57,280 bases of DNA, taken from NCBI RefSeq assembly GCF_024178315.1, contig NZ_JAMZIK010000123.1, positions 1 to 57,280 on the forward strand, in the 5' to 3' direction. The notes below the pieces were generated by a model, which worked only from the letters and a program-made list of their open reading frames with translations, was not told the DNA's origin and made no database searches. Position 1 is the stretch's first letter; each line of letters opens with the position of its first letter. Below are positions 35,822 through 43,882 of the stretch, in pieces. Source of the DNA: Siccirubricoccus soli (GTDB taxonomy: Bacteria > Pseudomonadota > Alphaproteobacteria > Acetobacterales > Acetobacteraceae). The position numbers and the translations under genes are program-made.

Positions 35822-36283
35822 ATGCAATCTCCGATTTCCCTTCGCGAACCCGCCTGGCTACGCGAGTTCAAGGCCTTCATCATGCGCGGCTCGGTGGTGG
35901 ACCTCGCGGTCGGCCTCGTGGTCGGCGCGGCCTTCACCACCATCGTCACCTCCTTCGTCGAGGACATCATCAACCCGGTCATCGGCCTCGCCATCGGCGG
36001 CGTCGATTTCTCCAACATCTTCCTGGTGCTGAACGGCGAGCGTCAGGCCTCGCTCGCCGCGACGCGGCAGGGCGGGGCCGCGGTAATCGCCATCGGCAGC
36101 TTCATCAACACCATCATCAAATTCCTGATCGTCTCCTTCGCCATCTTCTGGGTGGTGAAGGCGCTCTCGAAGCTCCGCCTGAACGAGCTGGGCAAGGCCC
36201 CGCCGGTGGAGACGCCGACCGAGAAGCTGCTGGCCGAGATCCGCGACGAGCTGAAGGCGCAGCGCGCGCCGAGGCAGGGCTGA
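35822..36283 (+). CDS. mscL: Large-conductance mechanosensitive channel MscL
   Basis: MscL is the emergency pressure valve of the inner membrane, opening on hypo-osmotic shock. The 153-residue protein has the N-terminal amphipathic helix (REFKAFIMRGSVVDLAVG), TM1 with VVGAAFTTIVTSFVEDIINP, a periplasmic loop, TM2 near 88-112 (IAIGSFINTIIKFLIVSFAIFW) and a charged cytoplasmic helix ending in EKLLAEIRDELKAQ. This is the full-length family architecture, with loop and C-terminus somewhat longer than in E. coli. Confidence 0.97.
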   Translation: MQSPISLREPAWLREFKAFIMRGSVVDLAVGLVVGAAFTTIVTSFVEDIINPVIGLAIGGVDFSNIFLVLNGERQASLAATRQGGAAVIAIGSFINTIIKFLIVSFAIFWVVKALSKLRLNELGKAPPVETPTEKLLAEIRDELKAQRAPRQG

Positions 36284-36598
36284 CCGTCCGCGGCGCGGCC
36301 GCGGGAGGCGCGCCTTTCGTGTGATGCCTGGCGGTCTGTCGCCGCGGCCACCATCCCGGGCTTCGTCGCCCTGCGACGTCGCTCTCATCCCGGCGGCAGT
36401 TGACCGTCACCGACCACCTGCCTCCCGTCGCTGACCTGCGCGCTCCTGCCAGCATCGGGTCCCTACGGGCGGCGCCTTGCGCCGGCTCATACCGGCCGCG
36501 CCAGCTACTGGCCGATGTCGGTCAGAAGGCGCGCGGCCGCCACGCCAACCCTGCGCATGATGGCCGGCTCGGAAGGTGAGGAATTCCCAAGCCGGGTA
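36284..36598. other. Convergent spacer with a degenerate repeat copy
   Basis: A 315-base space between the convergent mscL and antiporter genes. I see no gene; the only clear signal is the minus-strand repeat core at 36536-36551. The rest is GC-rich without a recognisable terminator for mscL. Confidence 0.4.
36530..36557 (-). repeat. GGTTGGTGTGG-core hairpin, degenerate copy 4 (antiporter 3' side)
   Basis: On the minus strand 36551-36536 reads GGGTTGGCGTGGCGGC, differing from the other cores by one base in the middle loop while all four GG tracts stay intact. Flanking arms pair only over about 5 bp (GCGC plus a G.T wobble). It lies 47 bases after the antiporter stop in its transcript, the same placement as copies 1-3. 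Confidence 0.55.
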
Positions 36599-38245
36599 TC
36601 AGGCGTGGCCGGCCAGCGCCAGCATCGGGCCCCGCTGCTTCATGGACTTCGCCTTCTCCGCCTCCGTCCGCTCATCGCCCAGCACCTGGCGGATGCGGAG
36701 CTCCTCCAGGTCCAGCTCCTGCTCGATATGCGCCAGGACCTCCTGGGTCAGCAGCCCCTCCGCATGGTGGGCGAGGAGGATGCGGCGGGAGGTCTCGATC
36801 GCCGCCAGCCGGATCCGCCGCCGCGCCGCACGCTCCGCCGCCGCCGCCGCGCCGTTCGCGGCAATGCGTTCCTGGTGCCCGGCGCGCTCGCGGAACTCCG
36901 GCAGCAGGTCGGCGGCGATGGCGCCTTCCAGCGGGTCGTCCAGCCGGCTTTCCACCTCCGCCAGGGCAGCGGCGCCGACGATGCGCCGGGCTTCCGCCAC
37001 CTCCGGGTCGATGCCGCCATCATGCGCCGGCACCTCCACCCGCAGGGTCTTGATGAGCCATTCCAGGGTGGTGCCCTGCAGCACCAGCGTCGCCAGGATG
37101 GCGCAGAAGGCGAGGAAGACGATGAGGTCGCGGGCCGGGAAATCCTCCGGCAGGGCCAGGGCCGCAGCCAGGCTCACCACGCCGCGCATGCCGGCCCAGG
37201 CGACAATGGCGGTGTAGCGCCCGCTCGGCAGCGGGTCGTGCCGCCGCACCGCGGCGATGTGCCGCGGCAGCCAGGTGGCGGGATAGACCCAGAGGAAGCG
37301 GGAGAGGATCAGCACCGCCGAAATGGCGAGGGCAAGGGTGGCGAGTTGCCCCGTGCCGATGCCGGCGATGCGCCCCAGCACATGGTTGAGCTGCAGCCCG
37401 ATCAGCACGAAGACCAGGCTGTTCAGCAGGAATTCGACGAAGTCCCAGATCGCCCCGGCGGCGAGGCGGGATTGCGAGGTGAGGAGGGTGTGCTGCGCCT
37501 GGCCATAGACCAGCCCGGCCGTCACCACCGCCATCACGCCGGAGACATGCACCGCCTCCGCCGTCATGTAGGCGGCATAGGCGGCGAGGAAGGTGGTCGC
37601 CGTCTCCAGCATCGGGTCGGCCAGCCGGCGCAGCACGAGGATCGCCGCCTGCGCCACCAGCCAGCCGATGACGATGCCGCCGAGGCCAAGGGCGAAGAAG
37701 GTCAGGATTGCCTCCGCCGGCGCCACATTGGCGCCGGTGACCGCCACGGCCACCGCCAGCTTGTAGAGCACGAGGGCGGAGGCATCGTTGATCAGGCTCT
37801 CGCCTTCCAGGATGGTGACGATCTTGCGCGGCAGGCGCAGCCGCTGCAGCACGGCGGCGGCCGCCACCGCGTCCGGCGGCGCGACGATGGCGCCGAGCGC
37901 GATGGCCGCCGCCCAGGGCAGGTCCGGCAGCAGCATCCGGGCGGCGATGCCGATGCAGAGCGCGGTGAACATCACCGCGCCCACCGCCAGCAGCAGGATG
38001 GGCCGCAGGTTGCGCCGGAAGGCCCGCCAATCCGTGCGGAAGGCGCTGCCCTGGAGCAGCGGCGGCAGGAAGAAGGCGAGGGCGAATTCCGGGTCCAGCG
38101 GCACGACCGGCAGACCCGGCAGCAGGGCCAGCAGCATGCCACCCAGCACCAGGATGACGGCGTAGGGCAGGTTCAGGTGCCGGGCCAGCACGGCGAAGCC
38201 GATGCAGGCGGCTGTCAGGGCGAGGAGGAGTTCGGCAAGGGCCAT
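36599..38245 (-). CDS. CPA1-family Na+/H+ antiporter (NhaP-like)
   Basis: A 548-residue inner-membrane cation/proton antiporter of the CPA1 family. About 12 helices fill residues 1-405: LLALTAACIGFAVLARHLNLP at the start, IVAPPDAVAAAAVLQRLRLP (the family Asp motif), EGESLINDASALVLYK (ND motif), WAGMRGVVSLAAALALP and LVLQGTTLEWL. The last 140 residues are a soluble helical domain, acidic and Arg-rich, probably regulatory. It is divergent from an HtrA-like gene, with only 69 bases between the starts, and converges on mscL; mscL with an antiporter suggests an osmotic or pH theme. Confidence 0.93.
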   Translation of the reverse strand: MALAELLLALTAACIGFAVLARHLNLPYAVILVLGGMLLALLPGLPVVPLDPEFALAFFLPPLLQGSAFRTDWRAFRRNLRPILLLAVGAVMFTALCIGIAARMLLPDLPWAAAIALGAIVAPPDAVAAAAVLQRLRLPRKIVTILEGESLINDASALVLYKLAVAVAVTGANVAPAEAILTFFALGLGGIVIGWLVAQAAILVLRRLADPMLETATTFLAAYAAYMTAEAVHVSGVMAVVTAGLVYGQAQHTLLTSQSRLAAGAIWDFVEFLLNSLVFVLIGLQLNHVLGRIAGIGTGQLATLALAISAVLILSRFLWVYPATWLPRHIAAVRRHDPLPSGRYTAIVAWAGMRGVVSLAAALALPEDFPARDLIVFLAFCAILATLVLQGTTLEWLIKTLRVEVPAHDGGIDPEVAEARRIVGAAALAEVESRLDDPLEGAIAADLLPEFRERAGHQERIAANGAAAAAERAARRRIRLAAIETSRRILLAHHAEGLLTQEVLAHIEQELDLEELRIRQVLGDERTEAEKAKSMKQRGPMLALAGHA

Positions 38246-38314
38246 GCACGCTTCTACCCGGCCGCATGGCGGGGTTGCGAGGGGGCTGTTCGGGTAACCA
38301 CCTGCTGCTTCGCC

Positions 38315-39268
38315 ATGCTTGATGCCCCTCTCCCCCCCAATGACGATGTACTGTTGGACGCCTATTCCCGCGCCGTGACCGCGGCGGTGGAGCGGGCGGG
38401 GCCGGCGGTGCTGCATGTGGCGGTGCGCGGCAAGCGGGGCGCCGGGGGCGGCTCCGGCGTCACCGTCTCCCCGGACGGGCTGGTGCTGACCAACGCCCAT
38501 GTGGTCGCCGGCGCCGAGGAGGTGCGGGTGACGACCGCCGAGGGCCGCCCCCTGGCGGCCCGGATCCTGGGCGAGGATGCGGATACCGACCTGGCGCTGC
38601 TGCGGGCGGAGAGCGCGGACTCCCTGCCGGCCGCGACGCTCGGCGATTCCGCGGCGCTGCGCGTCGGGCAGCTCGCGGTCGCCATCGGCAATCCGCTCGG
38701 CTTCTCCTCCACCGTCACGGCCGGGGTGATCAGCGCGCTGGGGCGCAGCCTGGCAGGGCGGGGCGGCCGGCCGATCGAGGATCTGGTGCAGACCGATGCG
38801 GCGCTGAACCCGGGCAATTCCGGGGGTGCGCTGGTGGATTCCCTCGGCCGGGTGATCGGCATCAACACGGCGATCATCGCCGGGGCCCAGGGGCTCTGCT
38901 TCGCGGTGGCGAGCAACACCGCGCAGCTCGTGCTGGGCCAGCTCGCCCGCTTCGGCCGGGTGCGGCGAGCGGCGCTGGGGTTGACCGGGCAGCGGGAGGC
39001 GATCCCCCGCCGCTTCGCCCGGGCGCTGGGCATGGCGCAGGAGAGCGGCGTGCTGGTGGCCGCCGTGCAGCGCGGCGGCCCGGCGGACCGCGCCGGCATC
39101 GCCCCGGGCGATCTGCTGCTGGAGATCGGCGGCGCGCCGGTGACCGGGGTGGACGCCCTGCTGCGCTGGCTGACCGGGGAACGAGTGGGGACGGCGGCGG
39201 AGGTGCTGCTGCTCCGCCGCGGCGACCCGCGCCGGCTGCGCGTGGTGCCGGGGGAGCGGGAAGGGTAG
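38315..39268 (+). CDS. HtrA-like serine protease without signal peptide
   Basis: A 317-residue S1C protease from ATG 38315. The triad is present: H62 in TNAHVVAG, D92 in DTDLALL and S169 in GNSGGAL. A PDZ domain spans about 215-310 (GVLVAAVQRGGPADRAGIAPGDLLLEIGG). Unlike the HtrA at 15687 it has no signal peptide, membrane helix or lipobox: the start MLDAPLPPNDDVLLDAYSRA is polar and no hydrophobic stretch precedes the protease fold. It is probably cytoplasmic, unless the start is misplaced. It shares a short divergent promoter region with the antiporter. Confidence 0.88.
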   Translation: MLDAPLPPNDDVLLDAYSRAVTAAVERAGPAVLHVAVRGKRGAGGGSGVTVSPDGLVLTNAHVVAGAEEVRVTTAEGRPLAARILGEDADTDLALLRAESADSLPAATLGDSAALRVGQLAVAIGNPLGFSSTVTAGVISALGRSLAGRGGRPIEDLVQTDAALNPGNSGGALVDSLGRVIGINTAIIAGAQGLCFAVASNTAQLVLGQLARFGRVRRAALGLTGQREAIPRRFARALGMAQESGVLVAAVQRGGPADRAGIAPGDLLLEIGGAPVTGVDALLRWLTGERVGTAAEVLLLRRGDPRRLRVVPGEREG

Positions 39269-39582
39269 GGGGCCGCCCCACGGACCCCGGAGAGGCGGCG
39301 GGTTCGGACCCTCGGGGCTGAAACCGGCGGGGCAGGTGCAGCCTCCGGCGGGAGGCCCGCGCCCTCCGCTCCGGCACCCGGGGCGAAGCTTCCATCTCCG
39401 GTTCGTGGCGCGGCGCCCCGGCTTTTGCCGGCGCCCATCCTGCCCCATGCCGGTTGCCGCGCATCGAGGACGGGCGCGGTGGCGCTGCCCTGGATGGTGC
39501 CGTTCCGTCCTCCGGCGGCTGCGGAGCCTGGATCAGGCGCCGCCCGCCGCGTGGCCCCGCCATGGGGCCGCCGGTGCCGGTC
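39269..39582. other. Intergenic region without a recognised gene
   Basis: About 314 bases after the HtrA-like gene. Apart from an imperfect hairpin around 39405-39430 with a TTTT loop I see no gene, promoter or repeat. Confidence 0.35.
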
Positions 39583-39738
39583 TCAGCGGCGCCGGTTGAC
39601 CAGGGCCAGGAGGAGGACCACGGCGGCGATCAGCGCCACGCCGATCATCGCCTCCACCACCAGGAAGTTCGGGGCGTCCCGCGCCACGACGAGGGCCGCC
39701 AGCGCGCCCGCCACCACCAGGATTGCCCGGATCCACAT
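39583..39738 (-). CDS. Small two-helix membrane protein
   Basis: A 51-residue ORF starting at the minus-strand ATG 39738 behind the strong Shine-Dalgarno AAGGAGGCGGCG. It reads MWIRAILVVAGALAALVVAR, a short polar link DAPNF, then a second hydrophobic helix up to VNRRR. The ribosome binding site and hairpin topology support a real gene despite its size. I do not recognise a family; small two-helix proteins of this kind are common and poorly known. Confidence 0.6.
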   Translation of the reverse strand: MWIRAILVVAGALAALVVARDAPNFLVVEAMIGVALIAAVVLLLALVNRRR

Positions 39739-40090
39739 CGCCGCCTCCTTGGTCAAGGCTTCGCAGCATAGGTCGGCCTGGCCGATGTGCCTTGCGCTGG
39801 CGCAATCCGGCGGGGCGGCAGCGGCGCCGCGCCATGCGAGCCCATGCGGCCCCTGGGTCCCGCGGCCGCACGGCCTGGAATGCGGCGCGCGGCACCCGGC
39901 CTCGGAAGATGATGAGCGGCCGGTTCGGATGGGACGCGAACGGATCTCTGGGCAGGGCGCCGCCCATCTTGGCCCCGCCCATGCCGGCCAGGGCCCCGCC
40001 CGGCCGCCCCCGGCCCTCCTGCCGCCGCGGCTTCGCCACCGCCCTGCGTGAGCGTCCCATCGCCAGGGCGGGCCGCGGTGGAGGCCCCTA
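39739..40090. other. Intergenic region without a recognised gene
   Basis: About 350 bases between the small membrane protein and the SDR gene. The palindrome TTGCGCTGGCGCAA (about 39789-39802) lies upstream of the small ORF and could be an operator. No gene is supported. Confidence 0.3.
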
Positions 40091-40849
40091 TCAGTGGCTG
40101 TAGCGCCGCGTCCCGCCATCCACATGGATGACCTGGCCGGTGATGTAGCGGGCCAGGGGCGAGGCGAGGAACACCGCCAGCACCGCCAGGTCCTCCGGCT
40201 GGCCAATATAGCCGGCCGGCACTTCCTTCTCCGCCCAGGCGCGGCGGCTTTCCTCCGTCGGCATCACCCGCAGATCGATCTGTTCGGAGCGGATGCGGCC
40301 GGGCGGGATGGAGTTCACCGTGATGCCATCCCGCCCCACCTGACGGGACAGCGCCTTGGCCCAGATATGGGTGGCGCCGTTCGGGGCATTGGCCGGGTTC
40401 ACGTTGTGCGGCTCGTCCTGGCCGGTCAGGTTGATGACGCGGCCGAAGCCCGCCGCCTGCATGGCCGGGATGAAGGCGTGGGTGAGGCGGCGGGCGGCGT
40501 GGAAATTCAGCTCCATCGCCTCCTGCCATACCGCCTCGTCCCCCAGCTCCCCGGGCGGCTGGGGGCGGCTGCCGCCGGCATTGTTCACCAGGATGTCCAG
40601 CCGCCCGAAGCAGCCGAGCACCGCATCGCGGATGCGCGGTGCGGCAGAGGGGTCGGTGATGTCCTCGACGACCACCAGCGGCTCGGCGCTGGCCGGCAGC
40701 TCCGCCGCCAGGCTCTCCAGCAGGTGGCGGCGCCGGGCGAGGAGCGCGACGCGGCAGCCCTCCCCGGCCAGCATGCGCGCGATGCTGCGGCCGATGCCGG
40801 CCGAGGCGCCGGTGATGAGGGCGACGCGCCCGGTGAGCTGCAGGTCCAT
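40091..40849 (-). CDS. SDR-family oxidoreductase with His in place of the catalytic Tyr
   Basis: A short-chain dehydrogenase/reductase fold of 252 residues; ATG 40849 follows GGAGGA. The nucleotide-binding motif TGASAGIGRS (13-22) and NNAG (89-92) are intact. The active site departs from the family: where YxxxK is expected the sequence reads H161-I-W-A-K165, and the usual serine region reads VINLTGQDEP. The C-terminal PPGRIRSEQI and GGTRRY match a particular SDR subgroup rather than damage. Activity, if any, must use a different proton donor. It is separated from upstream tctA by a terminator. Confidence 0.88.
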   Translation of the reverse strand: MDLQLTGRVALITGASAGIGRSIARMLAGEGCRVALLARRRHLLESLAAELPASAEPLVVVEDITDPSAAPRIRDAVLGCFGRLDILVNNAGGSRPQPPGELGDEAVWQEAMELNFHAARRLTHAFIPAMQAAGFGRVINLTGQDEPHNVNPANAPNGATHIWAKALSRQVGRDGITVNSIPPGRIRSEQIDLRVMPTEESRRAWAEKEVPAGYIGQPEDLAVLAVFLASPLARYITGQVIHVDGGTRRYSH

Positions 40850-40893
40850 GGGGTCCTCCGCGCTGACCGCCCCAGCCTGCGGCCCACCCCGGC

Positions 40894-40926
40894 AAAAGAA
40901 AAGCCGCCCCGGCTTCCCGGAGCGGC
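40894..40926 (-). terminator. Intrinsic terminator of tctBA
   Basis: On the minus strand a 10-bp stem (40926-40917 with 40912-40903, one wobble, 4-base loop) is followed by TTTTCTTTT (40902-40894). This is the best rho-independent terminator of the window and ends the tctBA transcript before the SDR gene. Confidence 0.85.
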
Positions 40927-41061
40927 TATTCCCTGAAGTTCCGGCCCGCCACCCGGCTGCCCGGTGCCGGCCGGGGCTTCGCCCTGGCCGGCTGTGCGGA
41001 GCGCCGCCCATCGAGCGGCCCCGGGGGTCCCGCGGCGCTGCGCCTGCAACGCCGCGAGAGC

Positions 41062-42561
41062 CTAGCCCGCCATCGCCGCTTCCTTGCCCTTCCGCAGGTT
41101 CGGCATGAGCATGGCGATGAGGGCGACGGCCGCGATCGCCAGCATGGTGGCGCTGATCGGCCGCTGCACGAACACCATGGGGTCGCCGCGGGAGAGCAGC
41201 ATGGCGCGGCGCAGGTGTTCCTCCATCATCGGGCCGAGCACGAAGCCGATGAGCAGCGGCGCCGGCTCCATCTTCAGCTTGGCGCACATCACGCCGAACA
41301 CGGCGAACACCACCGTCATGTATACGTCGAAGACGTTGTTGTTGATGGAGTAGGACCCGATGCTGCAGAACACCAGGATCGCCGGGTAGAGGAACTTGTA
41401 CGGCACCTGCAGCAGCTTCACCCACATGCCGATCATCGGCAGGTTGATGATCAGCAGCATGACATTGCCGATCCACATGGAGGCGATCAGGCCCCAGAAC
41501 AGGTCCGGCTGGGCCTCCACCATGCGGGGGCCGGGCTGGATGCCCTGGATGATCAGCGCACCGACCATCAGCGCCATGACGGCGTTGGACGGGATGCCGA
41601 GGGTGAGCAGCGGGATGAAGCTGGTCTGCGCCGCGGCGTTGTTCGCCGCCTCGGGACCGGCCACGCCCTCGATGGCGCCCTGGCCGAACAGGTGCCGGCC
41701 CTTCGAGATCTTCCGCTCCATCATGTAGGAGCCGAAGGCCGAGAGCGAGGCGCCGCCGCCCGGCAGGATGCCGAGCACGGAGCCGACCAGGGTGCCGCGC
41801 AGCACGGAGGGCGTCGCCCGCTTCCACTCCTCCTTGGTCAGCCAGAGGCTGTCGACCTTGGTCTTGAGGACGCTGCGGGCTTCCGGCTTCTCGAGGTTCA
41901 GGATGATCTCGGCGATGCCGAACATGCCCATGGCGACGGCGGCGAAGCCGAGGCCGTCGGACAGCTCGGGGATGCCGAAGGTGAAGCGCTGCTGGCCGGT
42001 CTGCACGTCGGTGCCGACGAGGCCGAGGGCGACGCCCGTCACCACCATGGCAACCGACTTCAGCACCGAACCCTGCGCCAGAACCGCCGAGATGATCAGG
42101 CCGAGCAGCATGAGCGAGAAGTAGTCGGCCGGGCCGAAGGACAGCGCGACCGAGGTCAGCACCGGGCCCGAGGCGGCGACCAGCAGGGTGGCGCAGGAGC
42201 CGGCGAAGAAGGAGCCGAGCGCCGAGGTGGCCAGCGCCGCGCCAGCCCGCCCGTTGCGGGCCATCTTGTAGCCCTCGAGCGTGGTGACGACCGAGCTGAT
42301 CTCACCCGGCAGGTTCAGCAGGATGGCTGTGGTCGAGCCGCCATACTGCGCGCCGTAATAGATGCCGGCGAGCATGATGATGGCCGTCGTCGCCGGCTGG
42401 CCGAAGGTGATCGGCAGCAGCAGGGAGATGGTGGCAACCGGCCCGATGCCCGGCAGCACGCCGATGGCGGTGCCGATCAGCGCGCCGATCAGCGCGAAGA
42501 GCAGGTTCTGGAAACTGAGCGCGACGGCGAACCCGTGCGCCAGATTGGCAAAGATATCCAT
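41062..42561 (-). CDS. tctA: Tripartite tricarboxylate transporter large permease TctA
   Basis: The large membrane subunit of a TTT transporter, 499 residues with about 12 helices. Family signatures are GVLPGIGPVATISLLLPITFG near the N-terminus, YYGAQYGGSTTAILLNLPGE (about 68-87), and GILPGGGASLSAFGSYMMERK around 255. LTLGIPSNAVMALMVGAL also matches the family. The TctA pair of PG-rich half-repeats is complete. It follows tctB by 27 bases and ends in a strong terminator. No receptor gene adjoins; Bug-type receptors for such permeases are often encoded elsewhere, as at 14548. Confidence 0.96.
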   Translation of the reverse strand: MDIFANLAHGFAVALSFQNLLFALIGALIGTAIGVLPGIGPVATISLLLPITFGQPATTAIIMLAGIYYGAQYGGSTTAILLNLPGEISSVVTTLEGYKMARNGRAGAALATSALGSFFAGSCATLLVAASGPVLTSVALSFGPADYFSLMLLGLIISAVLAQGSVLKSVAMVVTGVALGLVGTDVQTGQQRFTFGIPELSDGLGFAAVAMGMFGIAEIILNLEKPEARSVLKTKVDSLWLTKEEWKRATPSVLRGTLVGSVLGILPGGGASLSAFGSYMMERKISKGRHLFGQGAIEGVAGPEAANNAAAQTSFIPLLTLGIPSNAVMALMVGALIIQGIQPGPRMVEAQPDLFWGLIASMWIGNVMLLIINLPMIGMWVKLLQVPYKFLYPAILVFCSIGSYSINNNVFDVYMTVVFAVFGVMCAKLKMEPAPLLIGFVLGPMMEEHLRRAMLLSRGDPMVFVQRPISATMLAIAAVALIAMLMPNLRKGKEAAMAG

Positions 42562-42588
42562 GGCCGTTCTGTCCCTTTCCGGCGCTGG

Positions 42589-43191
42589 TCAGAACTGCGG
42601 CCAGACGGCCACGCGGATGTCGAGCTGCTTGATGAACACCCACCAGCTGAGCGCGAGCAGGAAGATGATCATGCCAAGCACGCCGAGCGGCCGCTGCAGG
42701 TGTTCCCGCTCCGCGGTGCAGGCGATCAGGATGGTGCCGACCAGCGACAGCATCAGCCCGCCCTGCTCGAGCAGCAGGGAGAAGAAGCACATGGCGGCAC
42801 AGATGAAGCCGATCAGCGCCCATCCCCTGGAAATGCAGGCCACCAGGAAGCCGACCATCATGCCGATGCCGACGGCGTTGTAGGTGTTCTCGAAGAAGCC
42901 GCCGAAGCCGGGTGCGACCTTCCACACCACCGCGCCGACCACGACGCCAAGGACGAGGGCCAGGATATCCCTGCCCGTCCATTTCTCCAGCGGGTCCGGT
43001 CCGCTGAAGAGGCCCAGGACCAGCACCATCGCGCCGAGGGCGAACAGCACCCAGAACACGAGCATGGGCATGTAGCCCGGGCCCATGCGCCGCGCGCTGC
43101 CGAGCGCGTGCTCCTGGTTCAGCCATAGGCCGATGACGGCCAGCAGGACCAGAAAGGCCCCGGAGGCTATATCCTTTGCGTTGAGTTTCAT
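42589..43191 (-). CDS. tctB: Tripartite tricarboxylate transporter small permease TctB
   Basis: The small subunit of the TTT transporter, 200 residues from the minus-strand ATG 43191 (GAGGAAAG upstream). Four hydrophobic helices are visible: near 8-27 (ASGAFLVLLAVIGLWL), 43-65 (MLVFWVLFALGAMVLVLGLF), 78-97, and a paired set in the C-terminal half (GIGMMVGFLVACISRGW; LLALSWWVFIKQ). TctB subunits are poorly conserved; identification rests on topology and the adjacent tctA. It is divergent from the amidohydrolase operon. Confidence 0.9.
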   Translation of the reverse strand: MKLNAKDIASGAFLVLLAVIGLWLNQEHALGSARRMGPGYMPMLVFWVLFALGAMVLVLGLFSGPDPLEKWTGRDILALVLGVVVGAVVWKVAPGFGGFFENTYNAVGIGMMVGFLVACISRGWALIGFICAAMCFFSLLLEQGGLMLSLVGTILIACTAEREHLQRPLGVLGMIIFLLALSWWVFIKQLDIRVAVWPQF

Positions 43192-43218
43192 TTGTCGACT
43201 TTCCTCGGCTCCCAGGCA

Positions 43219-43243
43219 GGGCCCGGGCGTAGTAGGGCCCGGG
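43219..43243. promoter_or_regulatory. Paired GGGCCCGGG motif upstream of tctB
   Basis: GGGCCCGGG occurs at 43219-43227 and again at 43235-43243, 16 bases start to start, 28 bases upstream of the tctB start codon. The spacing (about one and a half helical turns) and position fit an operator or a stem in the tctB leader. In GC-rich DNA this could still be chance. Confidence 0.25.
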
Positions 43244-43786
43244 TTCCGGCTTTCCTTGCAACGACACCCTGGCATGCTGCCCCGGTCAAGCCATTGGCGT
43301 AACCAGGGAAGAGGGAAGGCGCGCCCCGCCTCATGCGAATTCGGCCCCAGGGGCCCGGAGGGGGAGCATCCCGCGGGCCGGGGCGGCGCCGGGGAAGGCT
43401 ACGGCTTCGGCGGGACGGCAGCGCCTGGCCATCCCGCCCCGTAGGCCGCGGCGCAGCCCTGCCATAGTGGCAGGGCCGGCCATGGCCGCATTCCGTGCCG
43501 GGCGGCGCCTGCCGGCACCCCTCGCCTGCCTGAAGCGGGGATGCAACTCGGGCGTGCGGGCAAGCGTGACGAAACACGCGATGCCGCCGGCGGCGCGGGG
43601 AAGAAGCAGCGGCCGAACGGAACCGGCCTGGCCGCACGCCAGCGGCGACAGTGCCGCCTGTGCGGCACCGCCCGCTACAACAGCTTCGCGCGGCAGCGTC
43701 CCGGACATCTTCCCCCCGGTCGGATGTGGCGGTCCTATGGCATGGGATTGTCCCAACGGGCAAGCGGCGCCGCGGCCCGCAAGGCG

Positions 43787-43814
43787 TTGCAAGGCTTTGT
43801 TGCGCTGCGACAAT
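43787..43814 (+). promoter_or_regulatory. Weak candidate promoter for the amidohydrolase operon
   Basis: TTGCAA (43787-43792) and GACAAT (43809-43814) are 16 bases apart, each with four of six sigma-70 consensus matches, about 70 bases before the start codon at 43883. Confidence 0.2.
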
Positions 43815-43882
43815 CCGGCTCTTGTATCCCAGTAGGCTTCCCGTAATCCTCGCCGCCCGACCCCATCCGCGCAGGATATCCC

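Larger units (their letters stand above)
43192..43882. other. Divergent regulatory region of tctBA and the amidohydrolase operon
   Basis: About 690 bases with no supported gene between the tctB start (minus) and the M20 amidohydrolase start (plus). Open frames here lack ribosome binding sites and conserved motifs. It must carry the promoters of both operons, which may be co-regulated. Two candidate elements are listed separately. Confidence 0.45.

Noticed and set aside
36515-38314. Upstream extension of the HtrA-like frame to 917 codons
   Set aside because: The upstream part is antisense to the Na+/H+ antiporter and has no protease features; the ATG at 38315 starts the domain.
43467-43835. 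A 122-codon plus-strand open frame in the tctB-amidohydrolase spacer
   Set aside because: No Shine-Dalgarno sequence, no recognisable motif and atypical composition; overlapping frames of similar length exist in both other phases.
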